This document shows, piece after piece, positions 6,473-11,933 of a stretch of 11,933 nt of DNA. Location of the stretch: the NCBI GenBank assembly GCA_009780875.1, contig WQZE01000020.1, positions 1-11,933 on the forward strand. Direction: 5' to 3'. The notes under the pieces are model-generated. The model worked only from the letters and a program-made list of their open reading frames with translations. It was not told the DNA's origin and searched no databases. The translations under genes were made by a program, and so were the position numbers. Each line of letters begins with the position of its first letter. Position 1 is the first letter of the stretch. This stretch comes from Bacillota bacterium (GTDB lineage: Bacteria > Bacillota > Clostridia > Christensenellales > Pumilibacteraceae).

Positions 6473-7700
6473 ACCTGCCTTCTAGATACCTTTTTGCAAA
6501 ATTCCCATCTTTGCGAGTGGTCTTTCCATCAGGTTCTTTTATCTCCACCAGTGAATACAACTCCGAGTCCTGCTCCTCTGACAAACACATAAAATAAATT
6601 TCATCACGCCTAAAATTCTCACTCTTCATCGTAGTCATATCGTGCGAGGTAAATATGAGTTGCCCACCCCCAGTATTGGTTTGTGGATTGGTATACAATC
6701 TGATAATTTGCTCCAACAGTTTTGGGTGTAGTTTGGAATCTAATTCATCTACAAACAATGGGGTGCCCTTTTGCAAAGATATATGCAACCAAGGAATAAG
6801 TCCAATAATTTTTCTAGTGCCCATTGACTCCATTTGAAAGGGCAGTCTATGATTTGTCCCACTAATAGTGTGTATTGTTTCAAAACTCACTTGTCGTTGC
6901 GTGTCTACCCATAATGGTGTTTTAATCTCCTGTTTATTGAGTTCTTTGATTTCATAGTCACTCACTTTGGAACCGAAGATTTGCAACATTTCCACAATAT
7001 TTGCTTTCAATTTTTTATCTTTGTCATTTTGCAAAATGTACTCTTGCAAAAGTCTTTCTTGCCCATCTCCATTGTAGTCAATAAACATTGAACTTTGCAT
7101 CCAATGTACAATATCTTTAATTGGGGAAACATTGTAAAATTGATTGATAAAAATCAACATTGGCATATTGCTAGCCACTTTTTCCGCCATTCTCTCTGTA
7201 ATCACACCCTTTATATCATCGCATTGTATAGAAACATTTTTCCCTCTCTCAAAAACGCATTCAAACTCACTATCATTATTGTTCTTCTTATATAGATACT
7301 CTTTTTCTATCACATAATGAGATACATCCATTCCATATTTATACTGCCCATTGTTCACTTCAATCACTATCTCAAACTTAGTAGCCTTGTTTTTGCATTC
7401 TTTATCAAATGCAAATGGAATGATTGGCGACTCTTGCAAAAATCCATTCGGTGCAAACATTGCCCCATCAACTCCCAACATCCACATACGAGTAACTACC
7501 CATTTCATTGTATTAAAAGCGTGCAACAAGGTCGTCTTGCCCCCACCATTGGGTCCATAGATGGCCGCCACTGGCAACAAATGCTTGTCAATCAAACTAT
7601 CTCTATGTTCCTTGATGGTGCGACCATCAAGGGCTCTCATATCAAGGGTGGCCTTGTCTTTGATACTTCTAAAATTCTCTACTGAAAATTGCACTAGCAT
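6417..7700 (-). CDS. AAA/ABC-type ATPase of the AAA15/RloA (AbiLi-like) family
   Basis: A 427-residue ATPase with an ABC/SMC-type head. The N-terminus (V-E-N-F-R-S-I-K-D) is typical of the OLD/RecF-like AAA15 group. Walker A is G-P-N-G-G-G-K-T at 49-56. The signature-like E-S-M-G-T-R-K is at 291-297, Walker B L-F-V-D-E at 315-319 with the following D-S-K-L-H-P, and the switch T-S-H-D at 351-354. The C-terminus R-Y-L-E-G-R-Y-G-A is characteristic of RloA-type proteins. I chose the ATG at 7700, with AGGAG eight bases upstream, over a GTG at 7736 that would add 12 residues; that extension comes from a duplicated copy of the gene's own beginning. With the overlapping RloB gene it resembles RloA/RloB and AbiL two-gene phage-defence systems, where the ATPase probably senses and the partner acts. 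Confidence 0.85.
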   Translation of the reverse strand: MLVQFSVENFRSIKDKATLDMRALDGRTIKEHRDSLIDKHLLPVAAIYGPNGGGKTTLLHAFNTMKWVVTRMWMLGVDGAMFAPNGFLQESPIIPFAFDKECKNKATKFEIVIEVNNGQYKYGMDVSHYVIEKEYLYKKNNNDSEFECVFERGKNVSIQCDDIKGVITERMAEKVASNMPMLIFINQFYNVSPIKDIVHWMQSSMFIDYNGDGQERLLQEYILQNDKDKKLKANIVEMLQIFGSKVSDYEIKELNKQEIKTPLWVDTQRQVSFETIHTISGTNHRLPFQMESMGTRKIIGLIPWLHISLQKGTPLFVDELDSKLHPKLLEQIIRLYTNPQTNTGGGQLIFTSHDMTTMKSENFRRDEIYFMCLSEEQDSELYSLVEIKEPDGKTTRKDGNFAKRYLEGRYGADPYFETICGWGGKSE

Positions 7701-7750
7701 TGTTTTGTCTCCTAAAATTCCTACGGAAAATCGCACTAGTCTATTTTTGT
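7671..7750. repeat. Imperfect tandem duplication of the ATPase gene start
   Basis: About 37 bases at 7671-7707, covering the first codons of the ATPase gene and its ATG, recur at 7714-7750 with one indel and a few substitutions (offset 42-43). The shared core is C-T-A-C-[TG]-G-A-A-A-A-T-[TC]-G-C-A-C-T-A-G on the plus strand. In the outer copy the ATG has been lost, but its codons still encode V-R-F-S-V, echoing V-Q-F-S-V of the true N-terminus. Confidence 0.75.
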
Positions 7751-7769
7751 TTTTTGCAATAACACCACT

Positions 7770-7775
7770 ATCATA
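7770..7775 (-). promoter_or_regulatory. Weak candidate -10 element for the ATPase-RloB operon
   Basis: TATGAT on the minus strand lies 70 bases upstream of the ATPase start. No good -35 is present at the right distance; that position falls at the foot of the inverted repeat at 7794-7828. A promoter here would therefore be weak or activator-dependent. Confidence 0.3.
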
Positions 7776-7793
7776 CTCATTCTATGAAATAAA

Positions 7794-7828
7794 ATACTAA
7801 TGGTGATATTTTTTATCACCATTAGTAT
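7794..7828 (-). terminator. Perfect 15-bp hairpin between the flavoprotein gene and the ATPase operon
   Basis: ATACTAATGGTGATA at 7794-7808 pairs completely with 7814-7828 around a five-T loop. On the minus strand it lies 80 bases after the stop of the thioredoxin-reductase-like gene and is followed by TTTATTT, so it can serve as that gene's terminator. Its position next to the presumed promoter of the ATPase operon also allows an operator role. The remaining bases of the 208-base gap (7701-7908) are AT-rich and show nothing further apart from the duplicated start copy. Confidence 0.65.
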
Positions 7829-7908
7829 AACACATTTAAAAATATTTTGCAAACTTTTTTTAGAAACTTTTATAAATTATCTTTTCCAATTTTTTACAAT
7901 ACGATTTT

Positions 7909-8826
7909 CTACCTTTGCTTGATGATATCCATACTGGCAATCATACCATCATAGCAGGAACCTACGATTTGTTTGACACTGCCGCTGCGGATGTCGCCGA
8001 TGGCGTAGGCACCTTTTTGGTTGGTTTGCATTGAGTTCATATCCACCTTGATATAGCCTTTGTCGTCGGTTTCAATTTGACCATAGACAAGGGCGGTGTT
8101 GGGGGTGTAGCCTAGCGTCACAAAGAGAGCGTCAGCGGGGATTTTGGTGCTGGTGCCGCTTTTGGACTTGGTTTGGATGGCGGTCACTTTGCCCCGCTCA
8201 TTTTTGTCTATGCCTTGGATAGCGGTGTCGTAGACAACCTTGATTTTGCTGTTGGCAAGTTTTTCAAGTTCGGTCTTGGGGGCAAGAACACGGTCGCTGG
8301 GTACCACCAAGGTCACGCTTGCACAAGGCACTTGCTCCAAATAAAACGCATCCGAAAGCGTGTGCAAAGTGTTGCCCACGATGACGGTATTGCGACCTTT
8401 GAAAAACGCACCATCACAAGTCGCACAATAACTGAGCCCGTTGCCAAGCAGTGCATCCTCTCCATCCAATCCCAATTTTTTATTGCCCGCACCCATTGCG
8501 AGCACTACGCCTTTTTTTGCCACCAAGGCTTTGCCCGCCACGACCACCGTTTTGTTGGCTAGGTCAATGCTGCTCGGAGTCCCATACTGTACTTGAATCC
8601 CCAAATGCTCAATCTGAGAACTCATATTCATAGCCAAATCAAACCCTGTGCCACCCACGGGAAGCCCAGGATAGTTGTCAAGTTGCTCTATGGTACCTGC
8701 CACGCCGCCCAAAATATTGCTCTCCACCAAAATGACATTTTGTCCAGCACGATTGAGATAGATACCAGCGGTCATCCCAGCGGCACCGCCACCGATGACG
8801 ATTGCATCACAATTTATATTTTCCAT
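7909..8826 (-). CDS. Thioredoxin reductase-like flavoprotein (TrxB family) lacking NADPH motifs
   Basis: A 305-residue FAD-dependent disulfide reductase of the low-molecular-weight TrxB family; length is normal. The FAD-binding G-G-G-A-A-G is at 12-17, the redox-active C-A-T-C at 134-137 followed by D-G, and the second FAD motif Y-A-I-G-D at 274-278. In ordinary TrxB the domain after the CxxC carries G-x-G-x-x-A (G-G-G-D-S-A) and H-R-R-x-x-x-R to bind NADPH. Here these are V-G-N-T-L-H-T-L-S-D-A (150-160) and V-V-P-S-D-R (174-179), so both are lost. This resembles clostridial ferredoxin-dependent flavin thioredoxin reductases, which do not use pyridine nucleotides. The donor is therefore inferred to be ferredoxin or another flavoprotein rather than NADPH. 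AAGGAAG lies six bases before the ATG. It follows the Gfo/Idh/MocA gene by 40 bases, probably in one transcript. Confidence 0.9.
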   Translation of the reverse strand: MENINCDAIVIGGGAAGMTAGIYLNRAGQNVILVESNILGGVAGTIEQLDNYPGLPVGGTGFDLAMNMSSQIEHLGIQVQYGTPSSIDLANKTVVVAGKALVAKKGVVLAMGAGNKKLGLDGEDALLGNGLSYCATCDGAFFKGRNTVIVGNTLHTLSDAFYLEQVPCASVTLVVPSDRVLAPKTELEKLANSKIKVVYDTAIQGIDKNERGKVTAIQTKSKSGTSTKIPADALFVTLGYTPNTALVYGQIETDDKGYIKVDMNSMQTNQKGAYAIGDIRSGSVKQIVGSCYDGMIASMDIIKQR

Positions 8827-8866
8827 AATTTACTTCCTTTCATTCTGCCTGTATTTGACCCACAAG

Positions 8867-9826
8867 TCAAAAAACCAAGCCAACTTGGGTGCACACCTCT
8901 GTCAAAATATCCATCACATCTTGTGTATTTTGGTGCGTTTGCACACCACTTTCTTTTTTGCCCGCACTCACCAAATCCACAAAGTGTTTTATCTCATAAT
9001 AAAAACCATCTTTGTCGCCCATCTCGTGGTGCGTACGCACTCCATCCACAATGACCGTATAATCTGTGGCACCGGAGAAATTCATAACCTCTATCCTTGC
9101 TTTTTCAAGTTCTATATAGGCGTGCATATCCCGTATGTCCGCTATGCAACTGCACTTGGCAATCGCCTTTTTTACCCCCGGGTACTCCATCTCTACCACG
9201 GTCTCTATGTCCACACCCTTTTGCATTGTGGCGGTCGCTTTGACGGATTGGGGCTTGCCCAAAATCGCATAGATATACGACAACGGATATACGCCCAAAT
9301 CAAGCGTAGCCCCACCCCCTACCGCTTTGTTGTAGATGCGGTGAGAGGGTTCGTGCGTCATACTCGTAAAAAAGCACCCTTCTATCTCCTGCACTTTGCC
9401 ATACTTGCCACTTGCAATCAACTCCCTGACCTGCAAATTGACCGGCATAAATTTGGCCCACATTGCCTCCATCACAAGCGTATTATGTTCCTTGGCGGTT
9501 TGCAACATTTGTTTGGATTGCTTGCCCGTCAGTGCAAAAGGTTTTTCACACAAGACCGCTTTTTTGCTTTGCAAGAGTCCTATCACATTTTCAAAATGCA
9601 AATGATTGTTGGTGGCGACATACACGCACTCCACCTCGCTTGACTTGTACAACTCCTCATAGGTGTACGCTTGTGACACTCCGTGGTCTTTTGCCCAAAC
9701 CCCTGCACGCCGTTTGTCACTGGACGCACACGCCACTATCTCAATCTCAGGGATATCTTTGGCAACTCTGAAAAATCTCTCAGCAATCCGCCCAAGCCCA
9801 CATATCGCCCATTTTTGTTTTTTCAT
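8867..9826 (-). CDS. Gfo/Idh/MocA-family NAD(P)-dependent oxidoreductase
   Basis: A 319-residue cytosolic oxidoreductase. The N-terminal Rossmann fold shows G-L-G-R-I-A at 10-15, the catalytic loop motif C-E-K-P at 93-96 (Lys95 is the usual catalytic residue), and the C-terminal domain the segment G-G-G-A-T-L-D-L-G-V-Y-P at 170-181, typical of the dihydrodiol-dehydrogenase-like branch. Such enzymes oxidise or reduce sugars, inositols or related diols; the substrate is not predictable here. The start at 9826 is preferred because GGGAGG lies seven bases upstream; an in-frame start at 9865 would add 13 residues and run into the repeat array. It probably shares a transcript with the flavoprotein gene 40 bases downstream. 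Its leader would include, or start at, the edge of the repeat array. Confidence 0.88.
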   Translation of the reverse strand: MKKQKWAICGLGRIAERFFRVAKDIPEIEIVACASSDKRRAGVWAKDHGVSQAYTYEELYKSSEVECVYVATNNHLHFENVIGLLQSKKAVLCEKPFALTGKQSKQMLQTAKEHNTLVMEAMWAKFMPVNLQVRELIASGKYGKVQEIEGCFFTSMTHEPSHRIYNKAVGGGATLDLGVYPLSYIYAILGKPQSVKATATMQKGVDIETVVEMEYPGVKKAIAKCSCIADIRDMHAYIELEKARIEVMNFSGATDYTVIVDGVRTHHEMGDKDGFYYEIKHFVDLVSAGKKESGVQTHQNTQDVMDILTEVCTQVGLVF

Positions 9827-9858
9827 ATCATACCCTCCCAAATCCTTGGCTCCAACTC

Positions 9859-10009
9859 CTTGCAAGCCGGCTTGCGTACGATTTTCCTTTGCATAGATTT
9901 TGTCGCAGGTTGTGTCTAGGACAAAGTGGCTTTGCGATAGTGGCTATCCGCTACCCTGAGCCAGGACACCGCCGTACTATGGCAAAAAGATGCCCAAAGC
10001 CATCAAACC
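9859..10009. repeat. Tandem repeat unit 1 (type A, 151 bp)
   Basis: First of four related units filling the gap between the oxidoreductase gene and asnS. It opens with the perfect 14-bp palindrome GCAAGCCGGCTTGC (9862-9875). It is the most diverged copy, about 11 differences by eye from unit 3. No gene is supported in the array: open frames on the plus strand only mirror the repeat period. Confidence 0.9.
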
Positions 10010-10164
10010 CTTGCAAGCCGGCTTGCGTGCCGTTTTTCCTTGCGTGGATTTTGTCGCATATTTTGGTCATAGGGCAAGGTGGCTTTGCGATGGTGTAGCC
10101 CCACGCTACACTGAGCAAAGTCACCGCCGTACTATGGCAAAAAGATGCACAAAGCCATCAAACC
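10010..10164. repeat. Tandem repeat unit 2 (type B, 155 bp)
   Basis: It opens with the same palindrome (10013-10026). It differs from type A in the segment after the palindrome (C-G-T-G-C-C-G instead of C-G-T-A-C-G) and around 10055-10080. Internal inverted repeats are GTGTAGC/GCTACAC (10093-10099 and 10105-10111) and TGGCTTTG/CAAAGCCA (10080-10087 and 10150-10157). Confidence 0.9.
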
Positions 10165-10315
10165 CTTGCAAGCCGGCTTGCGTACGGTTTTCCTTTGCAT
10201 AGATTTTGTCGCAGGTTGCGTCTAGGACAAAGTGGTTTTGCGATGGTGTCTACCCGCTACACTGAGCAAAGTCACCGCCGTACTATGGCAAAAAGATGCA
10301 CAAAGCCATCAAACC
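10165..10315. repeat. Tandem repeat unit 3 (type A, 151 bp)
   Basis: The palindrome is at 10168-10181. It matches unit 1 in its type-specific segments and length. The distance from unit 1 is 306 bases, the dimer period. Confidence 0.9.
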
Positions 10316-10487
10316 CTTGCAAGCCGGCTTGCGTGCCGTTTTTTCTTGCGTGGATTTTGTCGCATATTTTGGTCATAGGGCAAGGTGGCTTTACGATGGT
10401 GTAGCCCCCGCTACACTGAGCAAAGTCACCGCCGTACTATGGCAAAAAAATGCACAAAGCCACCAAGGAAAAACGGCAAAGCAAGCC
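10316..10487. repeat. Tandem repeat unit 4 (type B) with terminal inverted repeats, ending at the asnS stop
   Basis: The palindrome is at 10319-10332. This copy is nearly identical to unit 2, with four or five differences. Unlike the others it keeps a longer right end: 10464-10487 is the inverted complement of 10326-10348 with one substitution region and one indel, giving 23-24 base terminal inverted repeats around a 162-base element (10326-10487). The central hairpin GTGTAGC/GCTACAC (10399-10405 and 10410-10416) sits at its midpoint. The last base coincides with the last base of the asnS stop codon. Confidence 0.8.
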
Positions 10488-11866
10488 TATCTCAACTCAC
10501 CCTTGGCTCTTGGATACAATGCCGTGTCTCTAATATTGCCTATGCCTGTGAGATACATCAACATTCTTTCAAGTCCCAAGCCAAAACCACTGTGTGGCAC
10601 ACTACCAAATCTACGCAAGTCAAGGTAGTTTTCATAGTCTTGTTGCTTCATCCCTCTGTCTTTGATGGCTTGCAAAAGTTTGTGGTAATCCGCCTCTCTT
10701 TCGCTACACCCAATAATCTCGCCCACACCAGGCACCAACAAATCCGTGGCGGCAACGGTCTTGCCATCAGCGTTTTGTTTCATATAAAAAGATTTGAGTT
10801 TTTTGGGATAGTTCACCACAAAGACCGGTTTTTTGTACACCTCATCGGTCAAGTACCGCTCGTGTTCCGTTTGCAAATCACAACCCCACTCCACAGGATA
10901 CACAAATTGTTTTTTGCTTTTTTTGAGGATATTGATTGCGTCCGAGTAATCCACCCTTGCAAACTCACTATCCACCACGGCTTGCAATTTTTTGGTCAAA
11001 TCCTTTTCATAGAACTTTTCAAAAAAGGCAATTTCCTCTTTGCACTCTTTCAAAACCGTTCCAATAATGCTTTTTATCATCTCGGTTGCAATCTCAATGA
11101 TATCATCAATCTCCGCAAAAGCAACCTCGGGCTCAATCTGCCAAAACTCGGCAGCGTGTCGTGCCGTGTTGGAGTTTTCCGCCCTAAAAGTAGGTCCAAA
11201 GGTGTAAATCTTGCCAAGTGCCATCGCAGCAACTTCGCCCTCCAATTGTGCAGACACCGTGAGACCGGCCGTCTTGCCAAAGAAGTCGGCATCGTTGTAC
11301 TCTTTTTCGGTCTTGTATTTGTTGCTATATCCAAGAGAGGATACCCTAAAAATCTCTCCCGCTCCCTCGCAGTCGCTCCCCGTAATAATGGGCGTGTGCA
11401 CATAGGTATAGTGTCTGTCCAAAAAGTACCTATGAATCGCCTCGCTCAATTTGGACCGCAACCTAAACATCGCATTAAAAGTATTGGTACGCACACGCAA
11501 ATGGGGCAAACCACGCAAGTACTCCAAACTATGAGGTTTTTTTTGAATAGGATACTCGGGCGGACACTCTCCAAGCACGACCACGCTCTCAGCATTGACC
11601 TCCACACTCTCAGGATTGTTGGCAGCCACAACACACTTGCCACTCACTCGCACAGCGGTGCAAAGTGGCAAAACTTTGTCCACATTCTTGATTACCGCTT
11701 TGTCAAGCACAATCTGCAAATGTTTGAGCGTGGTACCATCATTGACCTCCAAAAACGCCACGGTCTTGGAATCTCGTGAAGTCCTCACCCATCCGCATAC
11801 CACCACACTCTTGCCCACAAACTCACTCTTGCGTGCAATCAAATCAAAAATATCAATGTGTTTCAT
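10487..11866 (-). CDS. asnS: Asparaginyl-tRNA synthetase
   Basis: A 459-residue class IIb aminoacyl-tRNA synthetase that charges tRNA-Asn with asparagine. The N-terminal OB-fold anticodon-binding domain (V-C-G-W-V-R-T-S-R-D near residue 24) covers about residues 1-105. Motif 2 is seen as F-R-A-E-N-S-N-T-A-R-H-A-A-E-F-W with I-E-P-E (about 227-248), the arrangement diagnostic of AsnS rather than AspS. Motif 3 is G-F-G-L-G-L-E-R near 427. The end, Y-P-R-A-K-G-E-L-R, is close to the family's usual P-R-T-P-G. Length is normal. The ATG at 11866 is chosen; a GTG at 11869 is immediately before it. A strong extended -10 promoter ends only nine bases before the ATG, so the mRNA is predicted to be leaderless or nearly so. 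The repeat array begins at its stop codon, and no ordinary terminator is seen. Confidence 0.95.
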   Translation of the reverse strand: MKHIDIFDLIARKSEFVGKSVVVCGWVRTSRDSKTVAFLEVNDGTTLKHLQIVLDKAVIKNVDKVLPLCTAVRVSGKCVVAANNPESVEVNAESVVVLGECPPEYPIQKKPHSLEYLRGLPHLRVRTNTFNAMFRLRSKLSEAIHRYFLDRHYTYVHTPIITGSDCEGAGEIFRVSSLGYSNKYKTEKEYNDADFFGKTAGLTVSAQLEGEVAAMALGKIYTFGPTFRAENSNTARHAAEFWQIEPEVAFAEIDDIIEIATEMIKSIIGTVLKECKEEIAFFEKFYEKDLTKKLQAVVDSEFARVDYSDAINILKKSKKQFVYPVEWGCDLQTEHERYLTDEVYKKPVFVVNYPKKLKSFYMKQNADGKTVAATDLLVPGVGEIIGCSEREADYHKLLQAIKDRGMKQQDYENYLDLRRFGSVPHSGFGLGLERMLMYLTGIGNIRDTALYPRAKGELR

Positions 11867-11874
11867 CACCTACT

Positions 11875-11903
11875 ATACTAGCACATAACACAAAATAAGT
11901 CAA
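11875..11903 (-). promoter_or_regulatory. asnS: Extended -10 sigma-A promoter of asnS
   Basis: On the minus strand TTGACT (11903-11898) is followed by a 17-base spacer and TAGTAT (11880-11875), with TG one base before the -10 (extended -10). The expected start of transcription, about 7 bases after the -10, is near 11868, only about two bases before the ATG at 11866. The last 30 bases of the window upstream of it show no gene. Confidence 0.75.
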
Positions 11904-11933
11904 GTTATTTTTTCTCCAATGCTTGATGGACTA

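Noticed and set aside
7701..7736. Upstream GTG start for the ATPase adding 12 residues
   Set aside because: The added residues come from the decayed duplicate of the gene start; ATG 7700 has a proper AGGAG and gives the N-terminus usual for the family.
9889..10404. Plus-strand frames of 69 codons repeated with 306-base spacing in the repeat array
   Set aside because: The dimer period is a multiple of three, so any open frame recurs. Differences between copies are mostly amino-acid changing and there is no ribosome binding site; no coding constraint is visible.
10385..11779. Long plus-strand open frame of 464 codons antisense to asnS
   Set aside because: asnS motifs 2 and 3 fix the minus strand as coding; the antisense frame is a codon-bias shadow.

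Overview
The window looks like a piece of a low-GC, spore-forming anaerobic Firmicute (Clostridia-type), probably uncultured. The reasons are a recognisable spoIIID, a lipoprotein with the InlB/Flg_new-type repeat common in gut Clostridia, AGGAG-type ribosome binding sites, sigma-A-type promoters and an OLE RNA/OapA locus. No tRNA or rRNA gene, CRISPR array, integrase or transposase was seen. Almost everything lies on the minus strand; spoIIID is the only convincing plus-strand gene.

Layout from left to right. At 1-214 a reading frame on the minus strand leaves the window and may be the start of a small membrane protein. A strong terminator (253-291) closes a lipoprotein gene (331-1629). A 327-base AT-rich divergent spacer separates it from spoIIID (1957-2217), whose start codons sit in the loop of a perfect 13-bp inverted repeat. 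A hairpin at 2268-2300 can terminate both spoIIID and the operon that converges on it. That operon, transcribed right to left, begins at a near-consensus promoter (5525-5553). It contains about 630 bases of GC-rich DNA read here as an OLE noncoding RNA, then oapA (4289-4879), a U32-family Cys-cluster protein (3056-4276) and an HD-domain phosphohydrolase (2414-3034).

Upstream of the OLE promoter lies a two-gene cassette of an AAA/ABC-type ATPase (6417-7700) and an RloB-domain protein (5657-6472). It resembles the RloA/RloB and AbiL phage-defence pairs and is bounded by hairpins at 5551-5583 and 7794-7828. Next come a thioredoxin-reductase-like flavoprotein that keeps the CxxC and FAD motifs but has lost both NADPH motifs (7909-8826), and a Gfo/Idh/MocA oxidoreductase (8867-9826) 40 bases upstream of it, probably in one transcript. 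The 0.6 kb between that gene and asnS is a four-unit tandem array of about 151-155 bp units in alternating A-B-A-B order. The last unit has terminal inverted repeats that end on the asnS stop codon. asnS (10487-11866) has an extended -10 promoter so close to its start that the mRNA should be leaderless or nearly so.

The strongest biological reading is the OLE RNA-OapA ribonucleoprotein locus. OLE/OapA is a membrane-associated RNA-protein complex known from extremophilic and anaerobic Firmicutes. Here it appears to be co-transcribed with a possible tRNA-modification (U32) protein and an HD hydrolase. The second interest is the combination of a possible defence pair with an unusual RloB active site, a pyridine-nucleotide-independent-looking thioredoxin reductase, and the structured repeat array.
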